Assembly: GCA_016714445.1 (NCBI GenBank)
Contig: JADJNF010000001.1
Location: forward strand, 186,001-250,000
Length of the DNA stretch: 64,000 nt
Source: Saprospiraceae bacterium
GTDB taxonomy: Bacteria; Bacteroidota; Bacteroidia; Chitinophagales; Saprospiraceae
Reading direction: 5' to 3'
Under the pieces are notes generated by a model. It made no database searches. It saw only the letters and a list, made by a program, of their open reading frames with translations, and had not been told where the DNA came from. Positions 24,416 through 34,700 of this stretch are shown piece after piece; positions within the stretch are counted from its first letter, which is position 1; every line of letters starts with the position of its first letter. Position numbers and translations under genes: made by a program.

Positions 24416-25459
24416 TTATGGTTTTTGATAAGCATATAATGCTTTGATTAATGAATCCATTTCTGCAGGAGTGCCGATCGTAAATCTCAGACAACCTTCA
24501 CAACGGTATTGTTTATTTCTGTTTCTGACTACAATACTTTGCTGTATCAAATAATCATATAAATCATCCGCATCATCTACTTTTGCCAGTATAAAATTGG
24601 CTTCGGATGGAAAAACTTTTTGAACAAAAGAAAGACTTTCCAGACAGGTATTTAGTGTTAATCTGCCATTTTTGATATTAATTATCTGAGCATCAATGAA
24701 AGTTTGATCGGAAATTCGTTCCAGAGCAATATTTTGAGTGGCACCATTGATATTGTAAGGTGGCTTGATTTTATTCAGGATTCCTACAATGAACTGATCC
24801 ATAAATGCCATACCCAGTCTGATTCCGGCTGCGCCGATGGCTTTGGACAATGTTTGCATCACAATAAGATTTGGTATTTTATCTATGTATGACAACATAC
24901 TTTCTGTGTCTGCAAAATCGATATAAGCTTCATCTACCACCACCAGACCCCGGAAACTTTTACAAATCTGAAGAATAATGGCAGTATCAATACAGTTTCC
25001 ACTTGGATTATTGGGCGAGCAAAGAAATAATATTTTATCTTCCGGTTTGAGAAAATGTATCAATGTATCAATATCAAACGTAAAATCGGCATCCAAGGGG
25101 AAATATCTCAATTCTACGTCATTGATATCAGCCGAAACGGTATACATACCATAGGAAGGATGTATGGTAACCACACTATTTATTTTAGGCTCACAAAATG
25201 CCCGAATCATCAAATCTATGATTTCATCTGAGCCATTACCTAAAAATATGTGGTCAGCATTTACTTTTTTCCATTGTGAAATGGCATCTTTAAGTGTCCT
25301 TTGGTATGAATCCGGATATCTGTTATATGCCCAAGTAAATGGATTTTCATTGGCATCAAGATAAATATCGGCCACATCTGTGTGTTCATCCCTTGCGGAA
25401 CTGTATGGTTTTAGTTTCAAAACGTTTCCCCTAACCAGATCTGATAGATTTATGTCCAT
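24416..25459 (-). CDS. hisC: Histidinol-phosphate aminotransferase
   Basis: A 347-residue class I/II PLP-dependent aminotransferase. The cofactor lysine is K206 in MQTLSKAIGAAGIRLG. SPNNPSG (148-154) and VVDEAYIDFA (174-183) contact PLP. It transfers the amino group from glutamate to imidazole acetol phosphate. Normal length and complete. Spacing to hisB is only 6 bp and to hisD 23 bp, so it is inside the his operon. Confidence 0.96.
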   Translation of the reverse strand: MDINLSDLVRGNVLKLKPYSSARDEHTDVADIYLDANENPFTWAYNRYPDSYQRTLKDAISQWKKVNADHIFLGNGSDEIIDLMIRAFCEPKINSVVTIHPSYGMYTVSADINDVELRYFPLDADFTFDIDTLIHFLKPEDKILFLCSPNNPSGNCIDTAIILQICKSFRGLVVVDEAYIDFADTESMLSYIDKIPNLIVMQTLSKAIGAAGIRLGMAFMDQFIVGILNKIKPPYNINGATQNIALERISDQTFIDAQIINIKNGRLTLNTCLESLSFVQKVFPSEANFILAKVDDADDLYDYLIQQSIVVRNRNKQYRCEGCLRFTIGTPAEMDSLIKALYAYQKP

Positions 25460-25482
25460 TTTATACTTTCATTTGATTTATT

Positions 25483-26766
25483 TTATAATTGATTTAACCT
25501 CACTTTTACAGCATTGGCATGTGCCTGAAGTTCTTCGGCCTCAGCCATGGTTATGATGGTTTTAGCCAACCCTTTTAATCCATCTTCTGTAATGGACTGA
25601 AAAGTAATTTTTTTACAGAAAGCATCCAGATTTACTCCGCTATATGATCTCGCCCAACCGTTTGTTGGCAAAGTGTGATTGGTACCTGATGCATAATCAC
25701 CGGCACTTTCGGGACAATAATTGCCAAGAAACACCGATCCTGCATTACGAATCAACGGAATATATTTGTCTGCGTGATCTGAGGCTATGATCAGATGTTC
25801 GGGTGCATACGCGTTGATAAATTCAAAAGCGCTGACTGTATTTTCTACCACTATAGCTTTGCTGTGACCCAACGCCTGTTTTGCAATGGTTTTTCTGGGC
25901 AGGGTTGCAAGTTGTTTTTCGATTTCTGCCAATGTATCCTGTACTATTTTTTCACTTTCTGTCACCAGAATTACCTGTGAATCGCCACCATGTTCTGCCT
26001 GAGCCAGTAAGTCAGCAGCCAAAAATGCCGGAGTAGCCGTATTGTCTGCAAAAATAAGTACTTCACTTGGGCCTGCAGGCATATCAATGGCGACACCATA
26101 ATTTTGTGCCAGTTGTTTTGCTGCGGTTACATATTGATTACCTGGTCCGAATATTTTATCTACAGCAGGTATCTCATTTGTTCCAAAGGTCATAGCTGCA
26201 ATGGCTTGTGATCCTCCTGCAAGCCGGATTTCAGTAATACCACAAACCAAAGCTGTATAAAGAATAGCAGGATGAATATCTCCTGATGAAGTTGGCGGAG
26301 TACAAAGTATGATCTCTTTGCATCCGGCTATCTTTGCAGGGATGGCCAGCATTAATACCGTAGAAAATAAAGGTGCACTACCTCCCGGAATATAGATACC
26401 TACTTTGTTGATGGGCAAAGAGTGTTGTTTACATACGATGCCAGGCATGGTTTCTACCAGAAGTGAATTTGATTTTTGGGCCAGGTGAAATTTTTTAATA
26501 TTGTGGTAAGCTATGGTAATAGATTGCTTCAGATCATCAGAAATAGGTATGGAAGCTGCATCTTTACTTGTAATGTCATAAATGGAAGACTGAAGTTTCA
26601 CTCCGTCAAATTTCTCTGTATAGTTCAGCAGTGCTTCATCCCCGTTACGTTTTATTTCATTAAAAACGGTTTGAATTCCTGTAGAAAGCATGACGTGATC
26701 TATTTCAGGTCTCTTACAAAGAGAAGGAAATTGACCGGCTTTCGGGTGTATGATGACTTCTAACAT
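25483..26766 (-). CDS. hisD: Histidinol dehydrogenase
   Basis: A 427-residue zinc-dependent enzyme that performs the last two NAD-linked oxidations from histidinol to histidine. Signatures: IFGPGNQYVTAAKQ (205-218), DMPAGPSEVLIFAD (228-241), LLAQAEHGGDSQ (253-264, zinc ligands Gln/His) and the C-terminal ESAGDYASGTNHTLPTNG. Full length. The second gene of the operon, 69 bp behind hisG. Confidence 0.97.
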   Translation of the reverse strand: MLEVIIHPKAGQFPSLCKRPEIDHVMLSTGIQTVFNEIKRNGDEALLNYTEKFDGVKLQSSIYDITSKDAASIPISDDLKQSITIAYHNIKKFHLAQKSNSLLVETMPGIVCKQHSLPINKVGIYIPGGSAPLFSTVLMLAIPAKIAGCKEIILCTPPTSSGDIHPAILYTALVCGITEIRLAGGSQAIAAMTFGTNEIPAVDKIFGPGNQYVTAAKQLAQNYGVAIDMPAGPSEVLIFADNTATPAFLAADLLAQAEHGGDSQVILVTESEKIVQDTLAEIEKQLATLPRKTIAKQALGHSKAIVVENTVSAFEFINAYAPEHLIIASDHADKYIPLIRNAGSVFLGNYCPESAGDYASGTNHTLPTNGWARSYSGVNLDAFCKKITFQSITEDGLKGLAKTIITMAEAEELQAHANAVKVRLNQL

Positions 26767-26835
26767 GTTGATGTTTTTTTAAAATCTTTGCTAATGGTAA
26801 ATAAAACAATGATTAACCGCTGATAAGCCGATTTT

Positions 26836-27687
26836 TCAGATGACCATATTTTCTACCGGTATGACCAGGATACCCTGTGCCCCGTGTTCTTTGAGCCCCC
26901 TGATGACTTTCCAGAAATCATCGATATGTATCACCGAATGCATAGAACTCCACCCCTCATCCAAAAGGGGTAAAACTGTTGGGCTTTTTAGTACAGGCAG
27001 CATTTTTCCCACGGTTTTAATCTGTGGATTGGGTATATTGAACAAAATATACCTGTGATCTCTGGCTTTAAGAACAGATTGCACCCTGAATAAAATTTCA
27101 TCAATGATCTCTTTTTTATCCTCCAATGAAGTGGGATTTGCGGCAATGCAGGCTTCAGATCTGAATAATATATCTTTTTCTTCCAGTCCGTTTTTAAACA
27201 ATGTACTGCCGCTGCTGACGAGATCACATATGGCGTCTGCAAGACCTATGTTTGGTGCGATTTCAACGGATCCTGAGATGAGATGTATTTCTGCCGTCAC
27301 ATGCTTTTCATCCAGATATTTTTGTAAAGTATTTGGATATGAAGTGGCTATCTTTTTACCCTCCAGCGATGTTATGCCGGTGTACTCTTCTGTTTTTGGC
27401 AGCGCAATGGACAAACGACATTTTGAAAAACCCAGTTTTTCGAGCACATACACATTGGCATTTTTTTCAGAAAGCACATTTTCTCCAATGATCGCAATAT
27501 CTACTACTCCATCTTCCAAATATTGTGGAATATCACTATTGCGCAAGAAATAAACTTCTGCCGGAAAATTCCTGACTTCAGCTTTGAGTTGATCCATGCC
27601 ATTGTCAACATACAGACCACATTCTTTGAGCAATTTCAGAGACTCATCATACAGTCTTCCTGATTTTTGAACAGCTATTTTTAGCAT
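26836..27687 (-). CDS. hisG: ATP phosphoribosyltransferase, long form
   Basis: A 283-residue enzyme for the first committed step, condensing ATP with PRPP. The PRPP-binding signature EIAPNIGLADAICDLVSSG lies at 142-160. The C-terminal ~70 residues (from about 210, RDHRYILFNIPNPQIKTV) form the ACT-like regulatory domain typical of long-form HisG, which allows feedback inhibition by histidine without a HisZ partner. First gene of the operon, directly downstream of the leader attenuator, so transcription into it is conditional on His-tRNA charging (inference from the leader). Confidence 0.97.
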   Translation of the reverse strand: MLKIAVQKSGRLYDESLKLLKECGLYVDNGMDQLKAEVRNFPAEVYFLRNSDIPQYLEDGVVDIAIIGENVLSEKNANVYVLEKLGFSKCRLSIALPKTEEYTGITSLEGKKIATSYPNTLQKYLDEKHVTAEIHLISGSVEIAPNIGLADAICDLVSSGSTLFKNGLEEKDILFRSEACIAANPTSLEDKKEIIDEILFRVQSVLKARDHRYILFNIPNPQIKTVGKMLPVLKSPTVLPLLDEGWSSMHSVIHIDDFWKVIRGLKEHGAQGILVIPVENMVI

Positions 27688-27742
27688 CTTTTTAGGTTTT
27701 TATTAAACCCGCCTGAAGCAAAGTGGAAAGTCTTTAAAACAA

Positions 27743-27772
27743 AACTGCCCACTCGAAATCAAGCAGGCAGTT
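27743..27772 (-). terminator. his attenuator terminator
   Basis: On the minus strand the stem AACTGCC/GGCAGTT (27772-27766 with 27749-27743) is followed at once by TTGTTTT. It lies 25 bp after the leader peptide stop and 55 bp before hisG, the position of a classic attenuator. A competing anti-terminator could be formed by upstream leader segments; its pairing was not worked out. Confidence 0.85.
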
Positions 27773-27796
27773 GTTAAAATTTATATGGTTATCACA

Positions 27797-27868
27797 TCAA
27801 ATCACAATCTGCTTACCTGATCTCAGGAAAGTATGATGATGGTGAAGATGATGAAATAAAAAACTCAT
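27797..27868 (-). CDS. hisL: Histidine leader peptide
   Basis: A 23-codon open frame upstream of the his operon, with the run HHLHHHH (six His codons among seven) at residues 6-12. Stalling of ribosomes at these codons when charged tRNA-His is scarce would change folding of the downstream RNA and block the terminator at 27743-27772. The arrangement (promoter box, short 5' end, His-rich peptide, terminator, hisG) is the textbook attenuation layout. Only function, not the peptide itself, is conserved, so no partner sequence is expected. Confidence 0.9.
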   Translation of the reverse strand: MSFLFHHLHHHHTFLRSGKQIVI

Positions 27869-27885
27869 GTAATCAAATATTGATG

Positions 27886-27893
27886 CAAATATA
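27886..27893 (-). promoter_or_regulatory. -7 box of the his promoter
   Basis: TATATTTG on the minus strand, matching the Bacteroidota sigma-A -7 consensus TAnnTTTG. It lies 18 bp upstream of the leader peptide ATG, leaving a short 5' end of about 10 nt. A clear -33 TTG at the right distance was not found. Confidence 0.55.
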
Positions 27894-28457
27894 GATATAC
27901 CTGTGAATAAAAATAACATTATACAAAATTTATTTAGGAAACCCAACTAAAAGAAAAATGTTTTCCTGCATTGACATATTTTATCTTTTATCCATTTGAA
28001 ACAAAATCATTCGTCAGCTATACTATCACATAATCTGATTGATAAACCATTTTTGTAAATAATTTTACCACAAATCTGTAAGATCATACCAAATTGCAAT
28101 TTTCATTAAAAGAAAAAAATTAACAATTATATTCAGAATTATATTCTTTATGATACACGCAATTGAGATTAATTTAAAATATTATACTTAAAATTTTAGT
28201 TTGGGAAAATATTCATCAAACATTAAAAGTATTTTTAAAATTAATGTCATATTATTTTTTTAATTCATATGTTAACTTAATATTAATTTTATTATGTTGT
28301 TTTCAACAAAGCTTATATCTTTACCATCGAATGTATGAATTTTCCCTTTTTTACATTCCTGCCAGACAAGCGGCTCCCTTCTTGCGAATAAATTTGTAGT
28401 GATATTTTATATGGCTGCATTTTCTTAATTAATTAATACAGAACCTTAATTTATTAA
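27894..28457. other. AT-rich divergent intergenic region
   Basis: 564 bp without a gene between the his leader and the giant surface-protein locus. It is very AT-rich, with many A/T runs. A possible -7 box TAAATTTG for the plus-strand locus lies at 28389-28396, about 60 bp before the ATG at 28458. No repeats or RNA genes recognised. Confidence 0.45.
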
Positions 28458-28643
28458 ATGAAAAAGTTTTTTACCTGTTTTCTTTTTGCGCTTTTATCTT
28501 TAACCATAATAGAAGGCCTGAACCAACTTATAAAAAGATTTATTACAGTTCCCAATGCCACTGACCCTTGTAAAGAAGAATCGGTTTCTTATTGGAATGT
28601 TGTTGATTTTCCTTTTTTAAATCTGATAAAAACAAATTTTTAA
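28458..28643 (+). CDS. Signal-peptide ORF, probable N-terminus of the giant surface protein
   Basis: A 61-codon frame with a strong Sec signal (KKFFTCFLFALLSLTII) that stops at 28643. The 4018-codon frame that follows lacks a signal peptide and is open upstream of its first ATG back to a stop at 28604, so the two frames overlap at 28607-28643. A T TTT TTA heptamer at 28613-28619 is in the exact phase for a -1 shift from this frame into the giant one. Joined there, the product continues FPFFKSDKNKFLNFQ and on into APCPGAADAPEH. A sequencing indel would give the same result. Confidence 0.6.
   Translation: MKKFFTCFLFALLSLTIIEGLNQLIKRFITVPNATDPCKEESVSYWNVVDFPFLNLIKTNF
28613..28619 (+). promoter_or_regulatory. 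Candidate -1 frameshift heptamer
   Basis: T TTT TTA (X XXY YYZ pattern) read in the frame of the 28458 ORF as CCT TTT TTA. A -1 slip makes AAA TCT GAT the next codons, which is the frame of the giant gene. Whether a stimulating RNA structure follows was not determined; a GC-rich cccggtgcggc segment lies about 55 nt downstream. Confidence 0.4.
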
Positions 28644-28714
28644 ATTTTCAATCTGCTTTAGCACCGTGTCCCGGTGCGGCAGATGCTCCTGAACATGTAA
28701 GATGGCCTGTAGGT

Positions 28715-31700
28715 ATGATGCAATTGAGCAACTCTACATGTGGAAATTTACCTTCATTTCCTACTATCAATGTTGAAGTTTTTAGGACTGGAGTAACAGA
28801 TTTACCTGGGGAGAATGCCGCTAGCGTAGATTGCATCATTTATCTTGGAAAGGTTAATAATCTTGGAGTGAACGAAGCTTGGAAATGTGTTCAAACAATA
28901 CAAATGGATTGGTTTGCTGATGCTGCTGGTTATGATGTATACCAAGGCATGTTGACAAGTCTTCCACCAGGAAATTATGAATTTACGTGTACATGCACAA
29001 CTGATCCAGCTAAAATTCCATTTGATGATTTTTTAGGTCCAGGGGGTAGCGACTACCAGTATGGAAACTGGGTTGGTGATTATGACATAGTAGATTGTCC
29101 TGCATTAGCATCATCTTTCACAAATGGTCATATTATTATTGCTGCATCAGCACCTAATGATGCTTGTGCGGATCCAGGAGCAGTGGTAGTTAATGGATCA
29201 CCAAATCCAGGTACCGTAAATGCTGTAAATAATACTTGTACTTCAGATGGAAAAGCTTGGTTTAAATATGTAGTAAACAATGGCGAAATCGTGAACATCT
29301 CTGTTGCGCAAGGAGCTGGTACTTTAGCTAATCCTGAAATATACCAAGTACTTTTAAATCCGGTAAGTGCTCCGGTAGTCTGTGGTGGTGCTAATTTACT
29401 TGCCAATCTTCCATTAGAATGTTTGCAAACAGGTGATATACTTTATATAGAAGCGGGCCAGGAGGATGCAGATGCAGGTGCAGACATTTGCCCTGCTTTC
29501 GGCACATTTAATCTTATCATCTCAGATACTGACAATGGTGTAGTAAATGACGTGTGTGCCGATGCAACAGTTCTTCCTGAACTTACTTGTATAAATAACC
29601 CAACCGGTGCCGGAAATCCATTGGCTTGTCCTGACCCTGCATCGACTGTTTGCGGTTCTGATATATTGCCTGGAGTCTGGTACAGATTTGATGTAGCTTC
29701 ATCCGTGGTTTCCTTTGATATCACCGGGACCCTATTTGAAGTTTTTACCAATACTTCTGCTTCTTGTGTTGGTTTAACGTCAGTCGGCTGTGACAACGTA
29801 GTTAATCAAACCAATAATACACTGACCTATTATGTTTTGGTTTTTGATGGTGGTACTTTTTCCGTCACATCAGATTTTTCACCACCAGCAAATGATGACT
29901 GTTCCACTGCCGCTGTGCTTGCCGGACCGTTAACCAACCAAAGCAATATTTGTGCAAACGGAGAGACCATAGCTGACTGCCCTGCGCAGGATGAAAATGT
30001 AGTGTGGTATACGTTTACTATGCCGGCAAACATGGAAAACGCCCTGATAACTGTAACCCCGGTGGGTCCATTGCCAATAGCCACCATAGCCATCAATGTA
30101 TTGGGAGGTTCGTGCGCAGGATTTACCGGCCCGGATGGATTCACATGTTCTTCAAATAATTTGTCTCTGACTTGTCTGTTACCCGGAGAAACTTATTTTG
30201 CTCAAGTAGGAAGTGCTGAAGCCAACGCAGGAAATTTTAATATCAACATTGCTTTTTCAGACAATGGGGTCCCAAATGATCAATGTACTTCTGCAAGCAA
30301 TATAAATTTTCCGAATAATTGTCAATTTACCACTGTAACGGGTACCACACTCAATGCATGTGCTGAACTTTTCACTGGTTCTGGCTGTGCGTTGGATAAT
30401 TTTCCGACCGTATGGTATCAGGCTGTAGTTCCAGCAGGAGGTATTGGTTTTGTATTCAGAAATTTTGTGGGTAATCCGAACATAAATATACTTGATAATA
30501 ACTGTGTCACGCCTTCACAATTTGGGAATTGTATCACTGCACCAACAGAAGTTAATAACCTGGCACCGGGCACCTATCTTATTGCGGTAAGAAATACTGA
30601 TCCGGGAGCATCTTTTTCTTTTGAAATAAAAACACTGGTCAGGCCTGCAAATGATCTATGTTTCGGTCCTGCAAACCTGTTTGACAATGTACCCCTAAAC
30701 GGAACAACAGCATGTGCAACACCATTTGCAGCTCCTTATTGCGGATTGACGGGTACTTCACATACCGTATTTTATGAATATACTGTTCCCACAGGAAATA
30801 CTACCAATACCAGACTGGAATTTACCATCACACCTAATACGGCAACGACCGGTACAGCAGCCACCGACCTGAACATCGGTCTGTTTACAGATTGTGGAGG
30901 TACTACTTACACCCCTTCAGTAGTGTCCGGTGATCCTTGCAATCCTGGTGCCGGAACCTTTATTATAGAATGTGTGGCACCCGGTACAGTCTTAATCATA
31001 GCAGTAGGGTCTAATGATACCAATGAAGGTGATTTCAGTATCAATGTAAATGAAACCAATGTTGGTGTTCCTCAAAATGATCTTTGTGCTTTTGCTACTC
31101 CTATAAATTTTACTGATGAATGTGTTTTTACACCAGTCAATGGAACAACAATAGATGCATGTCCGGAATTATTTACAGGATCATCGTGTAATCTAAATAA
31201 CTTCCCCACAGTTTGGTATCAGGCAGTAATTCCTGCAAATGGTGTTGGATTTGGATTCAGAAATCTGGTTGGTAACCCTAATATCAATATATTTAATAAT
31301 AATTGTACCTCACTTATAGCATTGAGTGGTTGTATCAATACGACAAGTGATATCCTTACTTTGTCACAAGGGTCATACCTGATTGCTGTCCGAAATAATG
31401 ATCCGGGAGCTCCATTTTCTTTTGAAATAAAAACAATAGTGCCTCCTTCTAATGACCTTTGTACCAATGCGCTGGCACTTTCAGACAATGTAGTTATAAA
31501 TGGAACGACATCATGTGCCACGCCATCAGACGACTCATTCTGTGGATTAAATACGACCAATTCACATACTGTATTTTATTCCTACACTGTTCCTGCAGGC
31601 AACACTACCAATACAAACCTTGAGTTCACGATTACTCCCAATACAGCAACGTCAGGAATTGCAGCAACAGACCTGAATATAGGTTTGTACACAGACTGTA

Positions 31701-34700
31701 ATGGAACTGTTTATAATGCTACGGTCGCCACAGGAGATTTATGTAATCCGGTAGGCGGCAATGTTGTCGTGGAATGTGTGGCTCCGGGCACAGTTATAAC
31801 GATTGCCATAGGCTCACAAAATACCTCAGAAGGAGATTTTAGCATAAGAATCAACGAAACGAATGCAGCTGTCCCGACCAATGATTTATGTTTGGCACCA
31901 AATGTAATCAACATTATCAACGATTGTAGTTTTCAGGCAGTCAATGGTACGACATTAAATGCATGTCCCGAAACTTTTACAGGTGGTGCGTGTGACCTGG
32001 ACGATTTTCCTACTGTTTGGTATGAAGTAGTACTTCCTGCAACAGGAATTGGGTTTGGATTTGAAAATTTGTCTCCGGGTTTAAATATTGCCATTTTTAA
32101 TGATGGTTGTCCTGCTCCGGGTCAGATAGGAGCTTGTGTCACTACAGATATAGAAATCACGACCGGTTTTACCCCTGGTACTTATCTCATTGCAGTAAGA
32201 AATACTGATCCGGGAGCTGCGTTTTCGTTTGATATTAAGACTATCCTTTTTTTGGCTAATGATAATCCGTGTGAAGGTGGTTTTATTTCCACAGTACTGA
32301 CAAACAATACAGCCCTACCCAACCAAAACAACAGGTGTGCTTCAGATGATAACGATTGCGGAGCCGGACCGATTGAAAATTCCCTTTGGTATTCATTCAC
32401 CTTGCCAGCTGGTTTTGACAGGATCACTATAAATGTAACGGGCCTCACAGCTCCTTCTATTGGAATATATGAAGAAGCAAATCCTTGTAATCAGGTACCG
32501 GTCAATGAAGAATGTAATGGCGATGGTATGGTAGAATTTAACTGTTTACAAGAAGGAACAACATACAGTATTATGGTAGGAACGTCCGCTGCCAATGCCG
32601 GAACGTTTACCATAACAGCTACTCAAGGTAATAATGCAGGACCTGCCAATGACTTTTGTTTTAATGCAACACCAATAAATATAGGACCTGCAGACTTATG
32701 TGTTCAATTGCCATTTACTTCTTCCAATATCAATGCATGTCCTGAAAATTTACCTAATGGAAGTATTATTGCACCATGTAATTTTAATACGGAAGAAACT
32801 TCCTGGTATATATTTACTGCGCCTGGTCAGCCAGGTGATATGCCAAACATGGATTTTTCCTTTACCGGTTATACGGGAACAGGTACACCATTCATGAATT
32901 TATTTAATTTTAACGCCAATTGCAGCGCATTGACTCCAGTGGAAAACCAATGTTTCCAGGGTCTTAACACTACTTTTCCAAATATAGGCCCGCTTACTCC
33001 AGGTCAGCAATATCTTATAGGTATTTCGTCGATCGGCGATACAGGTGGTAATTTTAATTTTAATGTTAAATTTAATGTAGGGCCACCCAATGACGACAAA
33101 TGCCATACGGCTTCGGGATATAATCTTGGGTCAAATGGCAGCATAAGTATTGCAAATGGAGTACAAGTGACCAACAATTGTTCCGGACCGGATTATACAG
33201 TACCTGGCTGCGCGGCAGTAGATTCAGAAAACTCCGTATGGTTTACTTTCAGGGTATTGGCCTCCAGCTCAGGAATTGAGGTGGAGATTACAACACCTGG
33301 CGGCTCAGCTGATCCATTGACTGGAAATATTGCAGCTGCCGTATATGAAGAGCCTTGTAATGGTTCTCCATTGCTGGGACAGGCATGTTTCCCTGTGAAC
33401 AGCACAACCAGATTGGATTGCTTGCCGGGTGGATTACTGAGCTTGCAAATTTCAACATCTGCACTTAATGCGGGAGATTTTAATATAAGAATCAATCAGG
33501 TGACGGGTGCAGGTATGTGTAATGGTCAACCAATACTTAATGATATATGCAACTTGGCCGAAGTTATCAATATGGCAGGTATGTTGTGTACACCTATAAG
33601 CGTTTCCGGTTGTAACAATAATGCCTGCCCTGAATTGTTTGATATTAGTTCCTGTGGGTATAGTACCAATCCAACCGTCTGGTACCAGTTTACGGTTGAT
33701 CCGGATGTAAGTTCAGTGGATATTAGAAATATGACCAATGGCTTTATTTACGCTATACTGAACAACAGTCCTTGTACGGATGATCCTGTGACTGCATTAA
33801 ACAACCTGTCATGTCAGGAAGGCAACACAAATAATATTCCGGTCAATGGTGGTCAAACGTATTATATGCTGGTTTCTGAACCCGATCTTGGAGGAAATTT
33901 CAGTTTTAACATAATACAGAATGCGTTTCCGGTAAACGACAATCCCGATCCTGCAGGTCCGTTCCCTCCTTTTGTACTTGGATTGGGTGATTCCCATGGA
34001 AGCACAACATGTTGTGCCTTGGGCTTCAATGATGAAAACGCTGCAGGGGAACCTTTGGATGTTCGAAATGTTCAATGTGCAGGATCAACACATGATGGAG
34101 CAGTGTGGTACAGGTATACTACCGGAAGTGAAATAGGTTTTGAAATTAACGTAGTTCCTTCTGGTGCAAATCCAATATCCGGCCCTATGACGGTGGAAGT
34201 ACTTTCAGGAAGCACTACTAATCCTGGAAATGCGTTATTTACTCCCACATCATACAGTTGCGGACAAGCTCCTGCGACACTTTTGGTGGGATGTTTTGAT
34301 CCTGGAGAAGAAGTGTGGATAAAAGTGGCTTCAGCCAACGCTGATTGTGGTAGCTTTACCCTTACTATTTCTGAAATTGATCAGTGCCCGCTGGCAGAAG
34401 AATGTCCGGATATACAAAATGTGATTGCTACAAATCCAACTGATCCAAACTGCGGGGATTTTACCCCTGTTTCTGTCCAGGGTTGTCTGGAAGCAGCCTG
34501 TCCGGAGACAGCAATTAATGTATGTGGTGCAGGCATGTTACCTACAGTTTGGTTTCAGGTCACTGTTGATGAAAATGCCGTTCAGTTGGGTTCTTCTATA
34601 GTTTCCAACGGCTCATGGCAACCTGTTTGGTCCATCCATTATGGAGATTGCGGAAACTTAACCGCTGCTAGTGGTGGTCCTCCTGGAATGCAGGTTACAT

